Source: Gammaproteobacteria bacterium (lineage in GTDB: Bacteria; Pseudomonadota; Gammaproteobacteria; SG8-11). From it: 19,106 nt of DNA. The stretch covers positions 1 to 19,106 of the forward strand of contig JACQEQ010000011.1 in NCBI GenBank assembly GCA_016200445.1, in the 5' to 3' direction. The translations under genes and the position numbers were made by a program. How positions within the stretch are numbered: position 1 is the stretch's first letter; each line of letters opens with the position of its first letter. A model generated the notes under the pieces. That model had not been told where the DNA came from. It ran no database searches and saw only the letters and a program-made list of their open reading frames with translations. This document shows, piece by piece, positions 1 to 7,897 of the stretch.

Positions 1-800
1 CAATCTAAGGCTGTTTGCAAATGATTATTTGATTTACCGGTTGCAGTCTTCCCGTTATGGCAGACATCGCAGCGACCAGTGACATTGCTGTGGTCAAATT
101 TCCAATTTCTGGTGCTGTGGCACGTGTTGCACTCTGCCGTCGTCGGCACATGGTTATTCGATTTACCCGTAGCGGTCTTGCCATTATGACAACTACCGCA
201 AGCACTAGTGATGTTGCGGTGGTCGAATTTCCAATCTGTGGTGCGGTGGCACGCATTGCAATCGGCGCCGCCGGTCGGCACATGGCTAGGTGACTTGCCT
301 TCGGCGGTCCTGCCATTGTGGCAAGTATCACAACGAACGGTGATATTTTCGTGGCGGAAGGTCGTCGGTTTCCACGCCACAGTGGAATGACAAGTACCGC
401 AGCCGTTGCTGGTGGGGATGTGCTTGGTAGGTTTACCCTCGGCCGTGCGGCCGTTGTGGCAGCTGTCGCAACGGCCGGTGACTAGATTGTGGTCCATGTG
501 CGCGCCGGTCCACGCCAACGTGGTATGGCAGTCATCGCAGGTATTGCTGCTTGCGATATGGCGCGCGTGTTTGCCCGGCGCGATACCACCATTGTGACAA
601 CTGCCGCATTGCTGCGGCGTGCCTTTAAAGACACCTTTCACATGACAGGCTTCGCACGCGGTACGCACGTGCTGGCCGCTGAGCGGGAAGCCGGTCGTGA
701 AGTGATCGAAGCGCGCGTCCATTTCGACGGCCTGTGCGGAACCGAACCACCAGGACAACACACACACAAAAATAAGTGTGAAATTTAGTCGATTATTCAT
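1..800 (-). CDS. Secreted multiheme c-type cytochrome with tandem heme modules (3' end outside window)
   Basis: The frame is open from the ATG at 800 to base 1 without a stop, so at least 266 residues are encoded and the C-terminus is missing. A strong Shine-Dalgarno (GGAGGG, 8 nt upstream) supports the start. A Sec signal peptide ends at about residue 24 (SAQA|VEM), so the protein is periplasmic or further exported. Ten CXXCH heme c motifs are visible (CEACH, CGSCH, CDDCH, CDSCH, CGTCH, CDTCH, CNACH, CGSCH, CNTCH, CDVCH). From about residue 88 they lie in a module of 43-46 residues: C..CHNG.TA.GK...H.PT...C..CH.T..WKFDH.N.T. The last modules before the edge are the most alike, suggesting recent tandem duplication. 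It is probably the last gene of the operon starting with the cytochrome b gene, 70 bp after the preceding cytochrome. Likely role: periplasmic or extracellular electron carrier. Substrate unknown. Confidence 0.9.
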   Translation of the reverse strand, partial: MNNRLNFTLIFVCVLSWWFGSAQAVEMDARFDHFTTGFPLSGQHVRTACEACHVKGVFKGTPQQCGSCHNGGIAPGKHARHIASSNTCDDCHTTLAWTGAHMDHNLVTGRCDSCHNGRTAEGKPTKHIPTSNGCGTCHSTVAWKPTTFRHENITVRCDTCHNGRTAEGKSPSHVPTGGADCNACHRTTDWKFDHRNITSACGSCHNGKTATGKSNNHVPTTAECNTCHSTRNWKFDHSNVTGRCDVCHNGKTATGKSNNHLQTALD

Positions 801-870
801 TGCCGATTCCCTCCGCTCGAAACGTTAGCCGCATCGTGTACACCCTAAACGCGGTTTTGCAGTTGCTCAA

Positions 871-2455
871 TTATTTCGCCACGCGCTTGAACGATTCCTG
901 GTCATGACAGCGTTGACACGCGCGCCCGTACGCACCTTGATGCACATCCTGATCTGCATGGCACACACCGCACTCTTTCGGCGTGTCAAATTTGTCGGTC
1001 ACTTCCGCCTTGTGGCAGGCCTGGCACACGATGCCTTTGTGCGCGCCCTTCAATTCGAAATGTGTTTGCGTGTTGTGATCGAACTTCCACGCCTTCCAGT
1101 CTTTGGCGAAATGACACCGTTCGCAACGCGAGCTTAACTGGCGTTTATGCACGTCGTCTTTGTCGTGGCAGGTCGCGCAACCGGGCTTCGCATTTTTGAA
1201 GTTACCGCTTTGGTGGCACTCCTCGCACCCCAGCGCCGCATGCGCACCGAGCAACGGAAAACGTACCAGATTGTGATCGAATTTTACGTCCGTCGACCAG
1301 CCTTTTTCATTGTGACATCGTTCGCACAGCTCGCCCAATTGACCGCTGTGCACATCAGACGAACGATGACAGGCCAAACATTTAGCGGGCAGCTTGTCAT
1401 TGTACAAATGCCCCGGATGACAATCTTTACACTTGGTTTTCTCGTGCTTGCCGCGCAACGCGAACGTGGTGCGGCTGTGGTCAAAACGTGCTTCCTTCCA
1501 TTGCTTCACGTTGTGGCACTCCTTGCACTTCTCGCCGTACAAGCCTTGATGTTCGTCACGCAGCTTGTGGCAAGAATAGCAGTCGGTCTTGAGCTTGGCA
1601 TCCTTGTCTTCCGGTTTATGGCATTGCGCGCATAGCACGCGTGCGTGCGCATCTTCGAGCGGAAATTTGGTGTCTTTGTCGTGATTGAATTTCTGCGTCG
1701 CCCAGCCCAGCGTGTTGTGGCAGTCCTTGCACTTCTCGCCGAACTGGCCTTTGTGCTTGTCGTCTTTCTTATGGCAGCCATGGCAGTTCACCGGTACATC
1801 CTTGTACTTATGCTTGGGATGGCAGTCCGCACACGCTACGCCCTTGTGCTTGCCGTCGAGCGAAAATTTCGTTTGACCGTGATCGAAAATAAAATCCTTC
1901 CACTTGGTTTCGTTGTGGCACCCCGCGCACTTGTTGCCGAGGCTGCCCTGATGTTTGTCGACGGTCGCGTGGCAACCCACGCAGTCCAGCGGTCCCATGG
2001 CAGTCGTAGCACACCGATGCAGCCTGACGATATTTTTTGTCCGCCGCATGACACGCCGTGCAACGCGTCGTAGCGTGACGCCCACGCAACGGATAGTCAG
2101 TCGCAGTATGGTTGAAAGTTTGCGCGTCGAGCAGCACGATGGCGGCATCGCGGCCCTTGTGCTCGCTATGACAGCCCTTGCATTCGCGCGTTTTCACATC
2201 GGGAATACGGCCGTGCAATCCTTTGCCGGACTCGATGTCGCGCGCAATGTTTTCATGGTCATGACATTTCAGGCAATGATCGTTTTGAAAGGTCTTTTTC
2301 AGTAACACATGGCAATTGGTGCAGTCGGTTTCAAACTTCGCGTGACTTTTGTGCAACGGACCCGGCATCAAGGCCTGTTCCATGCTGTTCAGAAAATCCG
2401 CGCGTGCAACCACCATATTCAGCAACAACGCCAAACTAAAAATCAGCCAACGCAT
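871..2455 (-). pseudogene. Large periplasmic multiheme cytochrome c, 22 CXXCH motifs over two frames (one frameshift)
   Basis: The ATG at 2455 opens a signal peptide (MRWLIFSLALLLNMVVARA|DF), and the protein ends at the TAA at 871-873. The first five CXXCH motifs (CTNCH, CLKCH, CKGCH, CTACH, CYDCH) are in one frame and the remaining seventeen (CVGCH to CQRCH) in another. The frame must change between 1997 and 1983. The span is 1585 nt, one more than a multiple of three; corrected, it would be about 520 residues. The repeat is FDH..T.F.L.G.H....C..CH ~12 C..CH..DD.H.G..G..C..CH....W, three hemes per unit, six units after a three-heme leader. That predicts 21 hemes, so one motif is extra at the frameshift. 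Similar triheme-repeat proteins occur as electron carriers beside membrane cytochromes b. The ATG lies 2 nt after the stop of the cytochrome b gene, implying coupled translation. Either a real inactivating mutation or a sequence/assembly error; both halves look well conserved. Confidence 0.85.
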
Positions 2456-2457
2456 CG

Positions 2458-3381
2458 TTAGTACAAATGCACGGCAAACACATGCACGATGCCGCTCAAC
2501 AATAGCAAGTACAGCAGCGGCACATGGGCGTGCAGCCAAAACGCGAAGAAGCGCTCGTAAGCGCTGAACAAGGCGACTTTTTTTAACAGCGCAAAGTGCA
2601 TGCGCAAGCGGCGTTTGCTGTCGCGCCAGTGCGCCGATAGCGTCGGCGCATCCCAGCCCTCGCGTTGCGCCTGGGCGCGCAATCGTTGTTTGAGTTCGCG
2701 CCGTGTATGCCATGCCACCCAACCACTGCGCGCGACATACAGCAATACACGCAACGTGGCTTGCACCACATCGCCAGGTGTTGACAACATGCGGCGCTGA
2801 AAGCTGTCGAGCTGCGGCGTGGAGAAATCGTGCCCCGCCGCGTCCCACGCGGCGATTACTTCGCGCACTTGCGCCTTGCGCCCGTCCAATCCGAAATGGA
2901 TTTTGGAATAGAGATAGCGGCCGATGACACCGCTCAGGAACACCAGCGTCATCGACACTAGCGCAATACCGCCGTTAAGCGAACCGATGTGAAACGTCGA
3001 ATGCAGCAGAATCAGAAACGGGCCCACGACACCGAAAAAAATATGGATACGCAGCATGTAACGCAACAGCGGGCGCAAGAATGCAACCCGTTTGGTGAAG
3101 GCGTATACCAACGCGAGCAGAATCATGATGCCGCCGGCCAGACCGAGAAAATATCCAAGCCCTTCCTGGGCGGTGTAGATTCGTTCGTTCCAGTGCATGC
3201 GGCCATAGAAAAATACGGCGGCAAACAACAGCGGCAATGCCAGTGCGAGCGACAGTTCGCCGCGACGGGCAAGTTTTTCGACCGAGACTTTTGCCGCAGG
3301 TGGCGCTGCTGCGGCAGGCTTGTCCGCAATGGCATTTGGTATTGACACAAAGTTTCTCCGCAACGGCTTGCTCATATGCAT
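2458..3381 (-). CDS. Bis-heme membrane cytochrome b (ferric reductase/b561-like)
   Basis: A 307-residue integral membrane protein with about six hydrophobic segments (near 45-60, 75-95, 110-130, 138-158, 205-222, 280-305). Two helices each carry a His-x13-His pair: H113/H127 and H286/H300. This is the spacing used in ferric reductase and NADPH oxidase type cytochromes to hold two stacked b hemes across a membrane, so a bis-heme b protein is likely. A soluble loop rich in Arg and Lys (about 223-265) lies before the last helix. The N-terminus (about 1-40) is Ala/Pro-rich and polar. Two in-frame ATGs (3381 and 3375) are possible starts; neither has a clear Shine-Dalgarno. The multiheme cytochrome gene begins 2 nt downstream and the flavoprotein gene is divergent. 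I infer that it passes electrons between a cytoplasmic flavoprotein or quinol and periplasmic cytochromes. Direction of flow is unknown. Confidence 0.75.
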   Translation of the reverse strand: MHMSKPLRRNFVSIPNAIADKPAAAAPPAAKVSVEKLARRGELSLALALPLLFAAVFFYGRMHWNERIYTAQEGLGYFLGLAGGIMILLALVYAFTKRVAFLRPLLRYMLRIHIFFGVVGPFLILLHSTFHIGSLNGGIALVSMTLVFLSGVIGRYLYSKIHFGLDGRKAQVREVIAAWDAAGHDFSTPQLDSFQRRMLSTPGDVVQATLRVLLYVARSGWVAWHTRRELKQRLRAQAQREGWDAPTLSAHWRDSKRRLRMHFALLKKVALFSAYERFFAFWLHAHVPLLYLLLLSGIVHVFAVHLY

Positions 3382-3421
3382 GTCGAATTAAAACGAGTCG
3401 GAGACGAGTGTATCGACATGC
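3378..3421. promoter_or_regulatory. Inverted repeat in the divergent promoter region (candidate operator)
   Basis: A perfect 9-bp inverted repeat, GCATGTCGA (3378-3386) and TCGACATGC (3413-3421), is separated by 26 bp. It lies between the divergent cytochrome b and flavoprotein genes, and the left arm overlaps the ATG of the cytochrome b gene. The spacer contains a direct repeat ACGAGT...ACGAGT. This could be a shared operator, but no regulator gene is in the window and chance occurrence is possible. Confidence 0.3.
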
Positions 3422-3497
3422 CGTTAGATGAAGGTTAAGTTGTCCATCCGTGTATTTTCATGATGCGAATCTTCCACCAATTGACGTGACTAATCCA

Positions 3498-4811
3498 ATG
3501 CAATCACTTCAGGAATACGGCTTACTGTTTTTGTATCTGCTCCCGATCGCGCTGGTGTTGTTGTGGCGTAATTGGGCGCGCCGGCGTGCATCGGCGCGTC
3601 AACTCGCCCAGCTGGAAGAAAATCGAAAGTCCGGGTTACTCGAACCCGCCTCGCTGCATCCGAACATCGATACGGAAACCTGCATCGGTTGCGGCAGTTG
3701 CGCGGCCGCCTGTCCCGAAGGCGATGTGATCGGTCTTATTAATGATCGCGCCGTGTTGATCAACGCCACGCACTGCATCGGTCATGGAGCCTGCGCGGCG
3801 GCCTGCCCGGTACAAGCCATTACGCTGGTGTTCGGCAGCGAAAAACGCGGTGTCGACATCCCCAGCGTGGACAAAAATTTCGAGACCAACGTACCGGGCC
3901 TGTTTATTGCCGGGGAATTGGGCGGCATGGGACTGATCCGCAATGCGGTGGAACAAGGGCGGCAAGCATTGGAAGCCATTCGCAAGAAAGACGGCATCGG
4001 TACGGGAGCTGATCTCGACATTGTAATCGTGGGCGCCGGTCCGGCCGGATTTTCCGCGACGCTCGCCGCGCACCAGCATAAGCTGCGCTACCGCACGCTG
4101 GAGCAAGAAGCGCTCGGCGGCACCGTGTCGCATTATCCGCGCGGAAAAATTGTCATGACACAGCCGGTAATGTTACCGCTGGTGGGCCTGGTGAAACTAC
4201 GCGAGACCAGCAAGGAGGCGCTGCTTGACTTCTGGACCAACACCATGCAAAGCACCGGCATCACCATCAATTTCCAGGAGCGCATGGAAGCAGTCACGCG
4301 CACCGGCTTAGGCTTCGTCGTGAAAACCACGCGCGGCGAATACCGTACCCGCACCGTGTTGCTTGCGATTGGCCGGCGCGGCACACCGCGCAAACTCGAT
4401 GTGCCGGGCGAAGAGCTGTCGAAGGTGGTTTACCGCCTGATCGACGCCGAGCAATACTGCGGCCAGCACGTGCTGGTGGTCGGCGGCGGCGATAGCGCGA
4501 TGGAAGCCGCGTGCAGCATCGCCGACGAGCCGGACACGCACGTCGCATTGTCTTATCGCAGCGATTCCTTCAGCCGCGCCAAGGAGAAAAATCGCGTGCG
4601 TGTGGAACAGGCGGTTAGCAGCGGACGGCTAAAGGTGTTACTCAAATCCAGCGTGCAAGAAATTCATCCGCAACACGTCGTGCTCGACCACGCAGGTAAG
4701 CGCCTTGAGCTCGCCAACGATGCCATCATCGTCAGCGCTGGCGGTATCCTGCCCACCGGCTTGCTGAAAGAAATGGGTGTGCAGGTGAACACCAAGTTTG
4801 GCACCGCGTGA
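3498..4811 (+). CDS. Membrane-anchored ferredoxin-flavoprotein NAD(P)-dependent oxidoreductase (permuted TrxR-like)
   Basis: From the ATG at 3498 the protein has 437 residues; an in-frame GTG at 3450 would add 16. I prefer the ATG because the membrane helix (about 7-24) then sits at the N-terminus. Next comes a di-cluster ferredoxin domain. Cluster 1 is C62-x2-C65-x2-C68-x3-C72-P. Cluster 2 is C93-x2-H96-x2-C99-x3-C103-P, with His where Cys is usual. A segment with VPGLFIAGE (132-140) follows; this is the FAD-contacting motif normally near the C-terminus of thioredoxin-reductase-like enzymes. Then come the FAD Rossmann motif GAGPAG (179-184) and the NAD(P) motif GGGDSA (329-334). The chain stops where the C-terminal FAD segment would be expected, so the order is permuted. 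There is no CXXC disulfide motif. It is divergent from the cytochrome b operon. Likely role: electron transfer between NAD(P)H, Fe-S clusters and the membrane cytochrome. Substrate unknown. Confidence 0.8.
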   Translation: MQSLQEYGLLFLYLLPIALVLLWRNWARRRASARQLAQLEENRKSGLLEPASLHPNIDTETCIGCGSCAAACPEGDVIGLINDRAVLINATHCIGHGACAAACPVQAITLVFGSEKRGVDIPSVDKNFETNVPGLFIAGELGGMGLIRNAVEQGRQALEAIRKKDGIGTGADLDIVIVGAGPAGFSATLAAHQHKLRYRTLEQEALGGTVSHYPRGKIVMTQPVMLPLVGLVKLRETSKEALLDFWTNTMQSTGITINFQERMEAVTRTGLGFVVKTTRGEYRTRTVLLAIGRRGTPRKLDVPGEELSKVVYRLIDAEQYCGQHVLVVGGGDSAMEAACSIADEPDTHVALSYRSDSFSRAKEKNRVRVEQAVSSGRLKVLLKSSVQEIHPQHVVLDHAGKRLELANDAIIVSAGGILPTGLLKEMGVQVNTKFGTA

Positions 4812-4973
4812 CGGGGCAACCTGGTGTGTGAATCACGCTTGATACGCTTTAATCTGGCCCGATGAAGTTTGAAGTCAACATTTGACTTTGAAACTGTTCA
4901 GCTGCGCAAAACGCAGCATCACTTCCCTCTTGCAGTGGGAAGGAACTTGAATCATCGAGCCGTATCAATAGCT
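4812..4973. other. Convergent intergenic spacer with three small hairpins
   Basis: This spacer separates the 3' ends of the flavoprotein (plus) and ankyrin (minus) genes. It holds AAGTCAA-CAT-TTGACTT (4872-4888), GCTGCG-CAAAA-CGCAGC (4901-4917) and CTTCCC/GGGAAG (4922-4942). None is followed by a clear T-run on either strand, so they are weak terminator candidates at best. The GC-rich 4901-4917 hairpin is the most plausible bidirectional 3'-end structure. No open reading frame of note. Confidence 0.4.
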
Positions 4974-7748
4974 TTAGCGAAACCGTCCGAAGATTCCGCC
5001 CTTGTTTTCCGCTGCGTAGTTTTCCAAAGCCTGCACCACCGCCGTATGTGAACGCGCGCGCGCGGCGCTTAAGGGGGTGTCGCCGGTTTTATTTTTCACG
5101 TCCGGATGCGCGCCTTTGGCAAGCAGTAGTTTGACGACCTCGGCGTGTCCGCCTTGGGCGGCGAGCAACAGCGGTGTGGTCCACTGTTCGTTTTCGGCGT
5201 TGGCGTCGGCGCCGTGTTCAAGGAGCCAGATTACGACTTTTTCATGCCCGGCACCGGCGGCCAGATGCAAGGCGGTGTTGCCCTCGCGGCTCTTGGCATC
5301 GACCCGTGCGCCAAGCAACTTGACCACATCGAGACGGCCAGTGCGCGCAGCGGCCATCAGCGGAGTTTCAAAATCAGCACCGGCTGCATTGGGCTGCAAG
5401 CCCGCGCTCAGCAAAAGCTCGACCACGGCGGCATGGCCGTTGCGCGCCGCCAGCCACAATAAATCGCGCCCCTGCGCATCGTGCCAGCCGCTCGCGGCGC
5501 CTTGCTTGAGCAACGCCTCCACCAGCTCGGTTTGCCCAAGTTCCACGGCGAGACTCAGCGCGTTTACGCCGGTTTTAGTACGTGTCGAAATATTTGCGCG
5601 CGCGTCTAATAATTTTCGCGCGGCTTCGGTGCGCTTCTCGCTCACTGCATAAATCAATGCGCTGCGTCCTTGCGCATCGGTCGCGTCCAACGCTGCACCG
5701 GCTTGCAATAACGGCGCAAGCAGCGCGACGTGGCCTTCGCGCGCCGCCAACATCAGGGAGCTCACACCTTGCTTGTTGACGCTATTCACCGCCGCTTTGG
5801 CCGCGAGCAATTTTTCGACGACGGCAAGCTGGTTTTTCCACGCAGCGAACATCAACGCGCTGTGCCCTTCCGGTTCCAACGCGTTGACGTCGGCGCCCTT
5901 GGCCAGCAGCTCGGCCACGAGGGGCGCGCGCCCTTCCCAGGCGGCAGCCATCAGCGGCGTCCAGTGCTCGTAAAGCGAATTTGCGGGTGCCGCTTCCACT
6001 TTGATTTGCGGTGCTTCGGTCAACGCATGCGTATGCGCCCCATGCGCAACGAGCCAGGTTGTGACCTCTGCAAATTTTCCTTGCTGCGCCAAACTCCACG
6101 CGCTGTGGCCAAGCCGATTGCGCGCGTCGACGTCGGCACCGCTTTCGACCAGCAGCTTGACCAGCGGCAACGTGCCTTGCTCGGCAGCCAGCAGCAGCGC
6201 GCTGTCTTGCTGTTTATTGCGCGCATTGACCGGCGCGCCGCCCTTGAGCAGTGCTTGCGCCACGGCGAGGTGCGCGCCGGCGGCGGCAAAATGCAATGCG
6301 GTCCAACCTTGCTTGTTAGTCATCTCTTTGGTGGCGCCAGAGCGTAACAATTGCGCGACGGCATTGGCATGGCCTGCGGCGGCAGCCATCATCAAGGCGC
6401 TGTCGCCATTGTCGTTCTGCAGGTTGAGGTTGGCATGCGACACAATCAATTGCTCAAGAATGTCGGCGTAACCGTTCTTGGCCGCCAGCATCGCGGCGGT
6501 CCAACCCAATTTGTCCGCCGCATTGGGATTGGCGCCGGAACTTAACAAAATGCGCACGCCTTCGTCGTAGTTGCCTTCGACGGCCAAGCGCAACGACGTG
6601 CGCCCGCCTGCATCCGGCGCATCGAGTTGCAGCGATGGCACCGCGACCAGCAAGCGCAATACATCCGCCCGCCGGGCAAGAATCGCGTGCATCACCGGCG
6701 CAATGCCTTCGGCATCACGGGTGTTGACATCCGGGCCGCCGCGCAGCACCGCATGCACCGCCGCCAGGTTCGACTGCTGCATCGCGTGTAGCAACGGCGT
6801 CCAGCCTTTCTTGTCTTGCGCGTTGACGTTAGCTTTGTGTTGCAGCAACAGATCCACCGCCGCAGCTTGCCCCTTGCCCGCCGCGCTCATCAGCGCTGTG
6901 CGCAGCAGAGCATCGGTTTGATCGACCGGCGCAGCTGCTGTCAACAACAGGCGCATGACTTCGGTATGCCCGCCTGCGGCAGCCAGCGCGAGCCCAGTCT
7001 CACCCTGTTTATTCGCCTGCGGCGCGCGCGCGCCGGCGTCGAGGAGTTGCTTGACGATGGCGGCGAATCCTTTGCGGGACGCTTCCAGCAGTGCGGTGTT
7101 GCCGTAGGCATCGGCGGCATCGGCTGCGACACCTTGACTCAACAGTGTAGCGACGCGTTCCGCACCGCCTTCGCGCGCGGCGCTGCGCAGCGCCTCGGCA
7201 GGATCACCGGCCTGCGGTAGCGGAGCCGCCGTGCTGCCTTGATCCAGCTCGGCGAGCCGCCGCTGCGCCGCCGCTTCGCCGTTATCCGCTGCGGTTTGCA
7301 ACCAGCTGCGCGCTTGCTTGGCATCGCGCGCAACCCCCCCGCCGTTTTCATACATCACCGCCAAGCTGAATTGAGCGGGTGCAAATTTGTTCTCTGCCGA
7401 CTGGCGCATCAGTTGCGCGGCACGTTCCAAATTTTTTTCCACGCCCTGGCCGCTGCGATACAAGCGCGCAAGATTATAGATGGCTTCAGCATTGCCGCGC
7501 GCGGCGCTTTGCTCGTACCACTCGCGTGCGCGCGTGAAATTACGTTCGACCCCTTTGCCTTGGCGATGCATATCGCCTAACGCGTTTTGCGCGCGCGCAT
7601 CGCCGCTTTGCGCCAACGCAGTCCAGCCGGCGATCGCGCGCGCGTAATCGCCGCTGTCGTATGCGCGCTGCGCGCTGTCAAGGTCCGCAGCCTGGGCGGC
7701 AACTAGAAAAAGGAGCCAAAGTGCGACAATTAATTTACCGGTATGCAT
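4974..7748 (-). CDS. Secreted Sel1-repeat plus ankyrin-repeat protein (22 ANK repeats)
   Basis: A 924-residue protein with a Sec signal peptide (MHTGKLIVALWLLFLVAAQA|AD), so the repeats are probably periplasmic. Residues about 24-165 contain Sel1-like/TPR-type repeats (for example ALGDMHRQGKGVERNFTRA, LARLYRSGQGVEKNLERAA, LAVMYENGGGVARDAKQA). From about 180 to the end I count 22 ankyrin repeats of 33 residues with the usual G.TAL..AA..GH...V..LL..GA..N pattern. Breaks are a roughly 15-residue insertion before repeat 13 and a shortened repeat 19. Both parts are protein-binding solenoids without a catalytic motif. AGGTAG upstream of the ATG may be the ribosome binding site. An extended -10 promoter lies at 7786-7778, giving a leader of about 23 nt. 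The gene seems monocistronic. The partner is unknown. Secreted ankyrin proteins are often scaffolds, and some neighbour catalases or effectors; nothing here decides. Confidence 0.9.
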   Translation of the reverse strand: MHTGKLIVALWLLFLVAAQAADLDSAQRAYDSGDYARAIAGWTALAQSGDARAQNALGDMHRQGKGVERNFTRAREWYEQSAARGNAEAIYNLARLYRSGQGVEKNLERAAQLMRQSAENKFAPAQFSLAVMYENGGGVARDAKQARSWLQTAADNGEAAAQRRLAELDQGSTAAPLPQAGDPAEALRSAAREGGAERVATLLSQGVAADAADAYGNTALLEASRKGFAAIVKQLLDAGARAPQANKQGETGLALAAAGGHTEVMRLLLTAAAPVDQTDALLRTALMSAAGKGQAAAVDLLLQHKANVNAQDKKGWTPLLHAMQQSNLAAVHAVLRGGPDVNTRDAEGIAPVMHAILARRADVLRLLVAVPSLQLDAPDAGGRTSLRLAVEGNYDEGVRILLSSGANPNAADKLGWTAAMLAAKNGYADILEQLIVSHANLNLQNDNGDSALMMAAAAGHANAVAQLLRSGATKEMTNKQGWTALHFAAAGAHLAVAQALLKGGAPVNARNKQQDSALLLAAEQGTLPLVKLLVESGADVDARNRLGHSAWSLAQQGKFAEVTTWLVAHGAHTHALTEAPQIKVEAAPANSLYEHWTPLMAAAWEGRAPLVAELLAKGADVNALEPEGHSALMFAAWKNQLAVVEKLLAAKAAVNSVNKQGVSSLMLAAREGHVALLAPLLQAGAALDATDAQGRSALIYAVSEKRTEAARKLLDARANISTRTKTGVNALSLAVELGQTELVEALLKQGAASGWHDAQGRDLLWLAARNGHAAVVELLLSAGLQPNAAGADFETPLMAAARTGRLDVVKLLGARVDAKSREGNTALHLAAGAGHEKVVIWLLEHGADANAENEQWTTPLLLAAQGGHAEVVKLLLAKGAHPDVKNKTGDTPLSAARARSHTAVVQALENYAAENKGGIFGRFR

Positions 7749-7777
7749 GCAACTACCTGAACGAGTATTGAGGGGCG

Positions 7778-7786
7778 ATTGTAGCA
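7778..7786 (-). promoter_or_regulatory. Extended -10 promoter of the ankyrin-repeat gene
   Basis: On the minus strand the sequence reads TGCTACAAT, an extended -10 element (TGn plus TACAAT). It would start transcription near 7771, 23 nt before the ATG. No good -35 hexamer lies at 17 bp (ATCTGC), consistent with extended -10 use. The element sits in a 45-nt block (7773-7817) that recurs at 17841-17885 before the AEC permease gene. Confidence 0.6.
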
Positions 7787-7897
7787 GGCGAAATTCTTAA
7801 GCAGATTTTATAAATCGTTGCGTGCGGATAACAGCATGCTTATCGATCCGGCACGATGCAGTTTGAACTTTATCAATGCGCATCAAGCATCAGAAGC

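Noticed and set aside
1..540. Regularly spaced repeats resembling a CRISPR array
   Set aside because: The repeats are about 130 bp, imperfect and in frame with heme modules, so they are coding tandem repeats.
1997..2011. Programmed ribosomal frameshifting in the large cytochrome
   Set aside because: No slippery heptamer or downstream structure is evident, and the surplus heme motif points to mutation or sequence error.
1645..2073. Plus-strand hydrophobic frames opposite the multiheme gene
   Set aside because: They are reverse-strand readings of CXXCH-rich repeats, which give apparent Val/Leu/Ala-rich peptides; the heme repeats on the minus strand explain the region.
5730..6347. Plus-strand open frames inside the ankyrin gene
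   Set aside because: Regular ankyrin repeats in GC-rich DNA create long antisense frames; they have no independent start signals or motifs.
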